From Pseudomonadota bacterium (GTDB lineage Bacteria; Pseudomonadota; Alphaproteobacteria; Rhizobiales; Aestuariivirgaceae): DNA of 5,874 nucleotides. The position numbers and the translations under genes are program-made. Position 1 is the stretch's first letter; the number at the start of each line of letters is the position of its first letter. Positions 1-5,874 of this stretch are shown piece by piece. Where the stretch lies: the NCBI GenBank assembly GCA_016522385.1, contig JAEKFU010000027.1:1-5874 (forward strand), in the 5' to 3' direction. The notes below the pieces were generated by a model. That model searched no databases. It was not told where the DNA came from and saw nothing but the letters and a program-made list of their open reading frames with translations.

Positions 1-668
1 GAAAGCGTGGTGATGATCTCCTCGGTGATGCCGTCGGCGAGAAACTCCTGTTCCTTGGCGTCGGAAATATTCTCAAAGGGCAGAACCGCGATGGATGGCT
101 TGTCGATGGGCGGGAGCGGTTCATTCATCGCAGCACGCGCCTGTGCGGCGGATGGCTCGGCCACGACGTTGTAGACCCGGACTGGATCGGCCACGTTCTT
201 GAGTTTCTGTTCTCCAATATCCTCGAACTGCGCCTCGATCTTGCCCTTGGCGTGCCGATAGACATCATCGGAGAGACAAATGCCGCCTGGTAGGGCCAAA
301 CCTTCTAGGCGCGCTGCGATGTTCACGCCATCGCCATGAATGTCACCGCCTTCGGCGATCACATCGCCCAGATTGATGCCAATGCGAAACTGCAAGGCCT
401 TGCTCGCATCACTTTCAGCTTCGTGCTGAGCAACCTTAACCTGCCAGGCGAGGGCACAGGCAACGCAGTCCACCGCACTGGCAAACTCCACCAGCAGTCC
501 ATCTCCCATAAGCTTTACGATGCGGCCACGATGCTCGGTCATCAAAGGTTCGAGGACGGTCTCGCGCAGGTCTGTCAGGCGGCGAAGCGTGCCCGCTTCG
601 TCAGCGCTCATCAGACGGGTATAACCAACCACGTCAGCAGCAAGTATGGCTGCCAGCCTGCGTTCCAT
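1..668 (-). CDS. Class III adenylate/guanylate cyclase, N-terminal part (runs off left edge)
   Basis: This reading frame starts at an ATG at 668 and stays open to the left edge (222 codons seen). It encodes a soluble class III nucleotide cyclase, expected to make cAMP from ATP in the cytoplasm. All the catalytic positions are visible: first metal Asp D12 (in AADVVGYTRL), the lysine-plus-GDG motif with K52 and second metal Asp D56, substrate-selecting D109, and N116 and R120 in GDGVNIAARLE. The cyclase domain spans about residues 3-168. A short linker leads at about 189 into the start of a TolB-like domain (DKPSIAVLPF, then EQEFLADGITEEII), where the window ends. The family normally continues into TPR repeats. 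The start is supported by GGAGGAA at 674-680, 5 bases upstream. The gene is divergent from the rest of the window and is a paralogue of the gene at 1943-3724. The K/D pair favours ATP over GTP as substrate; this is inference from the family. Confidence 0.93.
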   Translation of the reverse strand, partial: MERRLAAILAADVVGYTRLMSADEAGTLRRLTDLRETVLEPLMTEHRGRIVKLMGDGLLVEFASAVDCVACALAWQVKVAQHEAESDASKALQFRIGINLGDVIAEGGDIHGDGVNIAARLEGLALPGGICLSDDVYRHAKGKIEAQFEDIGEQKLKNVADPVRVYNVVAEPSAAQARAAMNEPLPPIDKPSIAVLPFENISDAKEQEFLADGITEEIITTL

Positions 669-750
669 GACGGTTCCTCCCCTGTGGAAAGACTATCGAT
701 CAACTGGTTCGGAATCTACTGGATTGCGCTGAACGTCGAATGTCTTGGTT

Positions 751-771
751 TTGCACCCTACGCAAGTGCAA
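751..771. repeat. Inverted repeat TTGCAC-N9-GTGCAA upstream of the left cyclase
   Basis: TTGCAC at 751-756 is mirrored exactly by GTGCAA at 766-771, with a 9-base centre. It lies about 85-100 bases upstream of the start of the minus-strand cyclase, a position that fits an operator for a dimeric regulator. There is no T-run, so it does not look like a terminator. A wider 9-bp inverted pair surrounds it on the left (TCGAATGTC 736-744) and right (GACATTCGA 809-817). Six-bp arms can occur by chance, so a regulatory role is only a suggestion. Confidence 0.3.
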
Positions 772-800
772 GGCCCGTTTGAATTGAGTCTGCTATACCC

Positions 801-830
801 CAGTAACCGACATTCGAAATTCGATGTCCG
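801..830 (+). repeat. Diverged 30-bp intergenic repeat, copy 1
   Basis: This segment matches 4947-4976 at 26 of 30 positions without gaps. Identical blocks include TAACCG (804-809) and CATTCGAAATTC (811-822). The four differences are at 803, 810, 823 and 826. Both copies lie in long non-coding spacers on the same strand, and similarity fades outside the 30 bases. An ATTTTGC word follows each copy at different distances, so the ancestral unit may have been longer. Confidence 0.65.
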
Positions 831-1182
831 ATTTTGCAGCGATTTCGTCTGCTAAGGAGCCGACAGTGGACTCTTCAGAGCGTGGGCTGAAACGTCTCAA
901 GTTGACCCGGAGCGGTCATCGGTGTGCTGTTTGAATTGATCCAAACTTTGGCTTCAACTCGTCTTCAGCTTAGCGTCCCACGGCAGACTGCAGATTTTGC
1001 AACTCCAACCGTTGAACTTAAGGTGGGATCAGTTAGGCCGCATCAATCACTGAGCAGTCGGAGGTTAACCATGGACTTCTTTTCTTGTCAGATTGCCGGT
1101 TACGGCGCAAGGTCAACTGATTGAAGGGTCGGACAGCGCAACCTTGATACTCAACAGACCCTAGAATGCAGAGGAACTCAAC

Positions 1183-1806
1183 ATGTCGCTGAAAGTGATC
1201 GGTGTAGGGGTGGGCCGAACGGGCACCTATTCGCTCAAGCTCGCAATCAATCAATTGGGATTCGGACCTTGCCATCATATGGAAGAGGTACTGCACAATC
1301 AGCCTGTGCAGGTGCCGCTATGGGTGTCCGCCGTTCAAGGGCATGCCAATTGGAATGCAATCTACAAAGGCTATGAAAGCGCAGTCGATTGGCCGACCGC
1401 AAAGTATTTTCGCGAGTTGCACTCGGCGTACCCGGAAGCCAAATTCATCCTCACGGATCGCAGCCCTGAACGCTGGGCGCAGAGTTTTTCACACACGATC
1501 TATAGGTTGCTTGCCCAAAGAGACGAGGCCCCGGAAGAAATGCAGGCTTGGCTCGACATGTGCAACGACACCATTGTCGGCACCGGATTTCCACAAGGAC
1601 TCGACGAGGCTGGATTGATCAATGCATTCAATGCGCACAACGATGCGGTGAAGCAAGCAATCCCGGCGCAGCAGCTCCTGGTCTTTCAGGTCAAACAAGG
1701 CTGGCAGCCGCTTTGTGAATATCTGAACGTAACTGCCCCAACCGAGCCATTTCCGCGGACCAATGATCGGGCTGAGTTCTGGGATCGCGTTTCGGGCAAG
1801 GCATAG
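1183..1806 (+). CDS. Sulfotransferase family protein (Sulfotransfer_4-like)
   Basis: This encodes 207 residues, the usual size for the short bacterial sulfotransferase_4-type family, whose members are expected to transfer sulfate from PAPS to an acceptor. The N-terminal P-loop-like 5'-phosphosulfate-binding segment is clear at about residues 7-27 (GVGRTGTYSL followed by LGF), then CHHM at 30-33. The second phosphate-binding region is the strand plus R-x-P-E-R-W at about 88-98 (TDRSPERW). The C-terminal signature GWQPLCEYL...PFPRTND is typical of this family. There is no signal peptide or membrane segment, so it should act in the cytoplasm. The ATG at 1183 is preceded by AGAGGAA at 1170-1176, 6 bases upstream. 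It lies between two paralogous cyclase genes, and the complete one starts 136 bases downstream. The acceptor substrate cannot be read from the sequence; many members of this family are uncharacterised. Confidence 0.87.
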   Translation: MSLKVIGVGVGRTGTYSLKLAINQLGFGPCHHMEEVLHNQPVQVPLWVSAVQGHANWNAIYKGYESAVDWPTAKYFRELHSAYPEAKFILTDRSPERWAQSFSHTIYRLLAQRDEAPEEMQAWLDMCNDTIVGTGFPQGLDEAGLINAFNAHNDAVKQAIPAQQLLVFQVKQGWQPLCEYLNVTAPTEPFPRTNDRAEFWDRVSGKA

Positions 1807-1942
1807 AGCGATGATCTCAAGTGTCGCGCGTCACCTTGGCTGTTGTCCGAGCCCATTGCAAACCTGAAGCATGACCTGAAATGCAGTCTTGTAAATCCGG
1901 CCGACCGCTTGATAAGCAACTACCTTAGGGGATGACCGGGCG

Positions 1943-3724
1943 ATGCCGGAACACAGGAAGCTTGCCGCTATATTCGCTGCCGACGTTGTCGGGTACAGCC
2001 GGCTCACTGGCGCGGATGAAGAAGGTACGCTGGCGCGCATGCGGACGCTGCGCAGTGACGTTATCGATCCAACGATCGACGAATTCAACGGGCGTGTCGT
2101 TAAGCGCACCGGCGACGGCGTACTGGTTGAGTTCCGCAGTGTCGTAGAGGCTGTGCGCTGTGCCATTGCCGTCCAGGACGCGATGGTTGAGCGGAATGCC
2201 GGTCTGCCGCAGGAGCGCCATATCGAGTTTCGCATCGGAATCCATCTCGGAGATGTCATCGAGGAAAGCGACGGCGACCTGATGGGCGACGGCGTCAACA
2301 TCGCTGCACGATTGGAAGGGGTCGCTGAGCCGGGTGCAATATGCTTGTCTGAAGACGCTTATCGCCAGGTCAAGGCCAGAATTGATCTCGCCGTGAGCGA
2401 TCTCGGCGAAACGAATCTCAAGAACATTGCAGAACCTGTGAGGATCTATTCGCTGAAGCCCGGCGTTTCCGCGACCGCACAGCAGGCGCTATCGCCAGAA
2501 CCGACCCCGGCGTCGAGCCTTTCTGACAAGCCCTCAATTGCCGTACTGCCGTTCACAAATATGTCCGGCGACGTCGAGCAGGAGTACTTCGTCGACGGTA
2601 TGGTCGAGGACATCATCACGGCGCTGTCTCGATTCAACCAGCTTTTCGTCATCGCTCGCAATTCGAGCTTTGTATACAAGGGCAGGGCTGTCGACGTGAA
2701 GCAGGTCGGCCGCGAACTCGGTGTGCGCTACGTGCTCGAAGGCAGCGTGCGCAAAGCCGGCAGCCGGGTGCGCATTACCGGACAATTGATCGATACGTCG
2801 ACCGGTGCCCATCTCTGGGCCGACCGCTTCGATGGAGAGCTGGAGGATGTGTTTGATCTCCAGGACAGGATCACCGCAAGTGTGATTGGTGCCATCGAGC
2901 CGACGGTGCGCAAGGCTGAGATCGAGCGTGCTCGGCGTAAACCCGTCGACAATCTGGGTGCGTACGATCTCTTTCTTCAAGCGCTTCCCCACATCTATGC
3001 GATCCGGCCGGATGACAACCTGAAGGCCATCGATCTGTTGAATAGGGCGATTGATCTTGACCCGTCCTATGCTCCGGCCTTGGCTCACACAGCCTGGTGC
3101 CTCGTACAGCGCATAACGCGAGCCTGGCCACCTTTTGGCGATGACGATGTGGCAACTGCGGTCGCATTGGCCCACCGGGCTCTGGCCTCGGGGAGTGACG
3201 ACGCCGTGACCGTCGTCCTCGGCGGCTTTGTGCTTGTTATGGCCGGGAAAGACTACAGCACCGGTCTTGACGCGGTGCGCCGCGCGGTAAACCAGAACCC
3301 CGGCTCTGGTTTCGTCAACGCCATTGCAGGTTCAGCGATGGTGTTCGGCGATGAAGGCGACTTAGGTTTGGAATTGCTGGAACGGGCTATGGCACTTGGT
3401 CCGCTCGATCCCAACTTCTTCGTCTATCTGACGGTAGCCGGCTGCGCCCGGCTGTTCAGTGGTCGCCCCGATCTTGCCGCAGAGTTGGCGGAGCGCTCCG
3501 CTGCGCTCAATGCCGACTGGGATTCGACCTACTGGCTATTGATTGCGGCATACACGCAACTTGATCGTCTGTCGCAAGCCCGGGCGGCACTGGCCAAACT
3601 GTTGTCGGCTTCGCCGGAGGCAACGGTTGCGAAGTACCAGAAACGTTTGCCGATTAGGAACCCGGAGTCTCTCGAAATGGTACTTGAAGGGCTCCGCCAG
3701 GCTGGTCTGCCCGAGGGCACATGA
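1943..3724 (+). CDS. Class III adenylate cyclase with TolB-like and TPR regions
   Basis: This complete 593-residue protein has an N-terminal class III cyclase domain at about residues 5-172. It carries first metal Asp D14 (AADVVGYSRL), K54 and second metal Asp D58 (VVKRTGDGVLVEF), substrate-selecting D112, and N119 and R123 (GDGVNIAARLEG). The full set predicts an active homodimeric cyclase, probably making cAMP. A Pro/Ser/Ala-rich linker (about 174-194) leads to a TolB/FlgO-like region at about 195-320 (DKPSIAVLPF, VRYVLEGSVRK, GAHLWADRFDGEL). A helical TPR region follows at about 340-575, including DLLNRAIDLDPSYAPALAHTA. No membrane segment is seen, so the protein should be cytosolic. The TPRs probably sense or bind a partner; that part is inference. 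The start is ATG 1943 with AGGGGA at 1927-1932, a slightly long spacing of 10. It is a clear paralogue of the minus-strand cyclase at the left edge. Confidence 0.95.
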   Translation: MPEHRKLAAIFAADVVGYSRLTGADEEGTLARMRTLRSDVIDPTIDEFNGRVVKRTGDGVLVEFRSVVEAVRCAIAVQDAMVERNAGLPQERHIEFRIGIHLGDVIEESDGDLMGDGVNIAARLEGVAEPGAICLSEDAYRQVKARIDLAVSDLGETNLKNIAEPVRIYSLKPGVSATAQQALSPEPTPASSLSDKPSIAVLPFTNMSGDVEQEYFVDGMVEDIITALSRFNQLFVIARNSSFVYKGRAVDVKQVGRELGVRYVLEGSVRKAGSRVRITGQLIDTSTGAHLWADRFDGELEDVFDLQDRITASVIGAIEPTVRKAEIERARRKPVDNLGAYDLFLQALPHIYAIRPDDNLKAIDLLNRAIDLDPSYAPALAHTAWCLVQRITRAWPPFGDDDVATAVALAHRALASGSDDAVTVVLGGFVLVMAGKDYSTGLDAVRRAVNQNPGSGFVNAIAGSAMVFGDEGDLGLELLERAMALGPLDPNFFVYLTVAGCARLFSGRPDLAAELAERSAALNADWDSTYWLLIAAYTQLDRLSQARAALAKLLSASPEATVAKYQKRLPIRNPESLEMVLEGLRQAGLPEGT

Positions 3725-3943
3725 TCCCATGTCTTTGCCACGATGCCGACTTCGTCCAAACATTCCCGTTGCTGGGACTCCTCGGACCTGAGGTGGCTAA
3801 TTGCAGCACGTGACCCGTGGCGGCCAGGCTGTTTTTGAGCAACTATGGGTCCTTAGGAGGCAGTGACTGTTGCTGAAGCAAACGTCATGCTTGCCGGGCA
3901 AGACAATTACAGACTGGCGCTCAAAACCCCCGTGAGGCTTAAA
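3725..3943. other. Spacer between cyclase and HD-domain gene
   Basis: These 219 bases hold no recognisable gene. Small dyads are present (CCTC 3780-3783 with GAGG 3790-3793) but none is followed by a T-run, so no terminator is called. A perfect AGGAGG lies at 3855-3860. The reading frame of the downstream HD gene is open from 3863, so part of this spacer would be coding if that upstream start were used. Confidence 0.5.
3932..3937 (+). promoter_or_regulatory. Ribosome binding site deciding the HD gene start
   Basis: GTGAGG at 3932-3937 lies 6 bases before ATG 3944, a good spacing. The competing AGGAGG at 3855-3860 is a stronger match but ends only 2 bases before the GTG at 3863, too close for normal initiation, and 26 bases before ATG 3887, too far. 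This is why the start at 3944 is preferred. Confidence 0.55.
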
Positions 3944-4795
3944 ATGTCGAACGTTACCACTTTGGCCGCAAAGGCTGTTGGCAAGAAGCTTGCAGCCACA
4001 TATCGGCATTACTACGGAGACCAAGAAGCGAACTATGCGACGCTGCTCGATGCCGGCGCACGGCTATTGATCGAACGAATAGGGAGCAGTGATGCTCTGT
4101 ATCACAATGCCGAGCACACAATTCTCGTGACATTGGTTGGTCAAGATATTATGCGCGGCAAGCTTCTCCACCGGCAAATCTCGCCGCAAGACTGGCTGCA
4201 CTTTAACTTTGCGTTGCTATGTCATGACATTGGCTATGTCCGTGGTGCTTGCGCTGCCGATGACGATTCAAGTGTGATCATCGAAGAAGATGGCCAACGG
4301 TTCAAACTCCCTCGCGGCGCTAGTGATGCGGTGTTGACGCCCTACCATGTCACACGTGGAAAGATCTTTGTTAAGGAGCGCTGTGCGGGTCACGATGTAT
4401 TGAATGGTGAGCGGATCGCCCGCGCCATTGAGTTAACGCGCTTTCCGGTGCCAAATGACGAAGATCACCAAGAGACGGATACAGAAGCAGGTCTGGTGCG
4501 GGCAGCGGATCTAATTGGGCAACTGGCTGATCCAAACTATCACCGTAAGTTGAACGCGCTGTATCATGAGTTTGTGGAGACCGGCACAGCTAAGCAACTA
4601 GGTTTATCCAGTCCAGCGGATCTCGTTGAAACCTATCCGAATTTCTATTGGAACGCGGTTGAGCCATATATTGCAGATGGGTTGCGCTATCTGAATTCGA
4701 CCTCAGAAGGAAAGCAGTGGGTCGCGGGTCTCTATGCGAACGTGTTCGCAGTTGAACACCAGAGATTGACGACAGGCCCGCATATGACAGTCTAA
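3944..4795 (+). CDS. HD-domain metal-dependent phosphohydrolase, phosphodiesterase-like
   Basis: With the ATG at 3944 this is 283 residues; a GTG at 3863 would add 27. The HD-fold metal site is visible: YHNAEHT at residues 53-59 (H54, H58), the HD pair H94-D95 in LLCHDIGYVRG, a further histidine at H150 (AGHDVLNGERIA), and the closing Asp D189 in VRAADLIGQL. The YHN-x-x-H motif followed by an HD pair is shared with class I cyclic-nucleotide phosphodiesterases (YHN..H, then HD.DH). However, the second motif reads HDIGY rather than HD-x-D-H, so the match is partial. The protein has no signal peptide or membrane segment. It follows the complete adenylate cyclase on the same strand, so hydrolysis of a cyclic nucleotide is an attractive but unproven role. 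Other HD proteins act on (p)ppGpp, dNTPs or other phosphate esters. The HD-family call is strong; the substrate is unknown. Confidence 0.9.
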   Translation: MSNVTTLAAKAVGKKLAATYRHYYGDQEANYATLLDAGARLLIERIGSSDALYHNAEHTILVTLVGQDIMRGKLLHRQISPQDWLHFNFALLCHDIGYVRGACAADDDSSVIIEEDGQRFKLPRGASDAVLTPYHVTRGKIFVKERCAGHDVLNGERIARAIELTRFPVPNDEDHQETDTEAGLVRAADLIGQLADPNYHRKLNALYHEFVETGTAKQLGLSSPADLVETYPNFYWNAVEPYIADGLRYLNSTSEGKQWVAGLYANVFAVEHQRLTTGPHMTV

Positions 4796-4946
4796 GGTTG
4801 CTCTGCGCCACATTGACAAGTTGGGTTCATGTAACTGTGTCCTCTTGGCTGCATGCCGTGGATGTCAGGCTCTCGACATCAATCCGAATGGATGATTGGC
4901 AACTGCCGCAAGTCTGCACCTTGATCAGCTTGGTGCGTTGTTCACC

Positions 4947-4976
4947 CAATAACCGGCATTCGAAATTCAATCTCCG
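4947..4976 (+). repeat. Diverged 30-bp intergenic repeat, copy 2
   Basis: This matches 801-830 at 26 of 30 positions, including the identical core CATTCGAAATTC at 4957-4968 and TAACCG at 4950-4955. It is in the same orientation as copy 1 and lies about 80 bases upstream of the transposase relic. It could be part of a dispersed intergenic repeat family or of a former mobile element. Confidence 0.65.
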
Positions 4977-5055
4977 CTTGCTGACGCCCTACGGTGATTT
5001 TGCGCTACAAGCGGACGTGGTGTGAGAGCCGGTGAAGCCGCTCGGCATTCTAAAC

Positions 5056-5145
5056 GTCGTCGATGAAGCACGGGAAACGAGCCTTGTCGGCCAGACGCCC
5101 GATCAGGCCTACCTCACTCCGCTACCTGTCCGCATGGCCGCCTGA
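5056..5145 (+). pseudogene. C-terminal remnant of an IS transposase (probably IS3-type)
   Basis: In the frame ending at TGA 5143-5145 the last residues read GQTPDQAYLTPLPVRMAA. This closely resembles the C-terminal end of integrase-type transposases of rhizobial IS3-like elements, where a G-x-TPD-x-AY motif follows the RPH-S-LGG segment. Here the residues before GQTPD (ARETSLV) are degenerate, and the frame is closed by a TGA at 5023-5025, so almost the whole transposase is missing. The sequence after the stop, up to about 5206 (including CTGTTCAGACAATCGGGACG), looks like the 3' end of such an element. Family assignment is from memory of similar tails and was not searched. Confidence 0.6.
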
Positions 5146-5246
5146 CCCCGGCAGACAATCCACCTATCGACGCGGACTTGCTGTTCAGACAATCGGGACG
5201 ACCTCAGGCTACGGCGCTTGCCGCTAGAGTGTCCCTAATAAACAAC

Positions 5247-5252
5247 TATAAT
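5247..5252 (+). promoter_or_regulatory. Possible -10 box (TATAAT)
   Basis: A perfect TATAAT lies 54 bases upstream of the ATG at 5306 and just after the IS relic. No acceptable -35 lies at 16-18 bases: TTGCCG at 5218-5223 is 23 bases away. It is a candidate only. If used, transcription would start just before the leader frame at 5265. Confidence 0.25.
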
Positions 5253-5264
5253 TCAGAACTCACG

Positions 5265-5309
5265 ATGAACCGTCCCACAAGCTCATTGGGGCAAGCGAAC
5301 TCAGCATGA
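5265..5309 (+). CDS. Possible 14-residue leader peptide overlapping the next gene's start
   Basis: ATG at 5265 opens a frame encoding MNRPTSSLGQANSA and stops at TGA 5307-5309, which overlaps the ATG of the next gene as ATGA. This arrangement is typical of translational coupling. The downstream gene lacks a well-placed ribosome binding site of its own (GGGG at 5288-5291 is 14 bases away), which makes coupling plausible. The leader itself has only a weak upstream AGAA. No attenuator hairpin or regulatory codon run is seen. It could be chance. Confidence 0.25.
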   Translation: MNRPTSSLGQANSA

Positions 5310-5874
5310 ATTTCCATTTCCCATATTTGCACGCGCGCGTTGCAGGCACCGCCTCCGAAGCCCTTGTTCTGTTTCTGCAGAAATTGGAGGCTGTCCGCCT
5401 GTCGTATGATGAGATGCTTGATCAATGCGTCGACTATGCGCTCAACGAAGAGCCCCGTGTTGAGATGCTAAGAGAGGTGATGCCGGCGTTTTTCTGGGAC
5501 AACAAGTCTGCGGTGGCTCGGGATTTCTTACGACGGTTCATGAACAAGCGGCCAATCGAAGATATACCTGCATCGTCGATATTACCTATCTTGCTCCTTT
5601 CAGAAAGGACGGCATCTAACGCCGTTTTGACTCACCAATTTTGTGAACACGCGTATCACGGCCTAGCGCGGTTGCCGGAGGTAGACCTCGGCACTGGCCT
5701 GCAAACCCATTTGAAGTTTGGAACAGATGTTCGCAGCAAGAACAGGCAGATCAATGTGATGTCTCTTGGCGCGAATTGCGCGCCATGGGACCTGCTCAAC
5801 CACTGGTACGTCCGGGATGAACAAAATCTAGAAACTCTAGAGGGGCCTTTTGACCTGGCCGCACACTCCACGCA
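5306..5874 (+). CDS. DUF1796-like putative papain-like cysteine peptidase, N-terminal part (runs off right edge)
   Basis: The frame is open from ATG 5306 to the right edge (189 codons plus two bases). Residues 1-145 are mostly helical in character, with Leu-rich stretches such as ALVLFLQKLEAVRL and SILPILLLSE, and I do not recognise them. From residue 149 the sequence INVMSLGANCAPWDLLNHW and then GPFDLAAHS resembles the start of DUF1796 proteins, which begin SLG-x-x-C and continue to PFDW. The candidate nucleophile is C158. The family label is a prediction and activity is not established for it. There is no signal peptide. The start is the only ATG near the beginning of the frame; an in-frame TAA at 5249-5251 limits extension, and the ribosome binding site is weak. 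The fused N-terminal region suggests a larger multidomain protein, but the C-terminus is not in the window. Confidence 0.75.
   Translation, partial: MNFHFPYLHARVAGTASEALVLFLQKLEAVRLSYDEMLDQCVDYALNEEPRVEMLREVMPAFFWDNKSAVARDFLRRFMNKRPIEDIPASSILPILLLSERTASNAVLTHQFCEHAYHGLARLPEVDLGTGLQTHLKFGTDVRSKNRQINVMSLGANCAPWDLLNHWYVRDEQNLETLEGPFDLAAHST

Larger units (their letters stand above)
669..1182. other. Long intergenic spacer between divergent genes
   Basis: These 514 bases separate the minus-strand cyclase from the plus-strand sulfotransferase, so they should hold two divergent promoters. I could not assign a convincing -35/-10 pair to either gene. The spacer holds a 6-bp inverted repeat at 751-771, a wider 9-bp inverted pair at 736-744 and 809-817, and one copy of a diverged 30-bp repeat at 801-830. 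Short open frames here (for example 924-1124) have no recognisable product or good ribosome binding site. The stretch after the repeat looks like decayed non-coding sequence. Confidence 0.6.
4796..5305. other. Long spacer with repeat copy, IS relic and possible promoter
   Basis: These 510 bases contain no intact gene of recognisable function. From left to right they hold a small hairpin (GATGTC 4861-4866 with GACATC 4875-4880, no T-run), the second copy of the 30-bp repeat (4947-4976), the decayed end of an IS transposase (about 5056-5145) with probable IS-end sequence to about 5206, a TATAAT box (5247-5252) and a 14-codon leader frame (5265-5309). The spacer reads as a scarred insertion site. 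Confidence 0.6.

Noticed and set aside
336..782. A 148-codon plus-strand open frame
   Set aside because: It lies antisense over the cyclase on the minus strand, which has all the catalytic motifs; this frame has no recognisable product.
924..1124. A 66-codon open frame in the first spacer
   Set aside because: There is no good ribosome binding site and no family resemblance. It looks like chance in decayed sequence.
1121..1149. TTGAAG-17-TTGATA as a promoter for the sulfotransferase
   Set aside because: The would-be -10 matches the consensus at only two positions.
2534..3175. A 213-codon minus-strand open frame inside the complete cyclase gene
   Set aside because: It is the antisense shadow of a well-supported gene, with Arg/His/Cys-rich composition and no known motif.
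3780..3793. CCTC / GAGG dyad after the cyclase gene as a terminator
   Set aside because: The stem has only 4 bp and no T-run follows.
4813..4818. TTGACA as the -35 of a promoter
   Set aside because: No -10-like hexamer occurs 16-18 bases downstream, and no gene starts soon after.
4861..4880. Hairpin GATGTC / GACATC as a terminator of the HD gene
   Set aside because: The stem is only 6 bp with an 8-base loop, has no T-run after it, and lies about 65 bases past the stop codon.
4798..5025. A 75-codon open frame after the HD gene
   Set aside because: It runs through the 30-bp repeat and other spacer sequence, with no ribosome binding site and no recognisable product.

Overview
The window looks like accessory chromosomal or plasmid DNA of an alphaproteobacterium, most likely a member of the Hyphomicrobiales (Rhizobium/Bradyrhizobium/Mesorhizobium type). 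Three things suggest this. It carries soluble class III cyclases of the cyclase, TolB-like and TPR type, which such genomes hold in many copies. It has a degraded rhizobial-style transposase tail. Its intergenic spacers contain diverged repeated segments. The taxonomic call is inference; there is no rRNA or marker gene here.

Layout. Positions 1-668 (minus strand) hold the first 222 codons of a class III adenylate/guanylate cyclase that runs off the left edge. Positions 669-1182 are a long spacer with inverted repeats and one copy of a diverged 30-bp repeat. Positions 1183-1806 encode a small sulfotransferase-family protein. Positions 1943-3724 encode a complete 593-residue paralogue of the left-hand cyclase, with catalytic, TolB-like and TPR regions. 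Positions 3944-4795 encode an HD-domain metal-dependent phosphohydrolase whose metal-site motif resembles that of class I cyclic-nucleotide phosphodiesterases. Positions 4796-5305 are a second long spacer with the other copy of the 30-bp repeat, the decayed C-terminus of an IS transposase, a TATAAT box and a 14-codon leader reading frame. Positions 5306-5874 hold the 5' part of a gene whose product has a DUF1796-like (putative papain-like cysteine peptidase) motif; it runs off the right edge.

How the genes may work together. Two paralogous cyclases with intact catalytic residues flank a sulfotransferase, and a possible phosphodiesterase lies downstream of the complete cyclase. The simplest reading is a local cyclic-nucleotide module with synthesis on both sides and possible degradation on one. 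The gene order and motifs are visible in the sequence; the functional link is inference. The spacers of 136 and 219 bases between the plus-strand genes do not force a single operon. No CRISPR array, tRNA or rRNA was seen.
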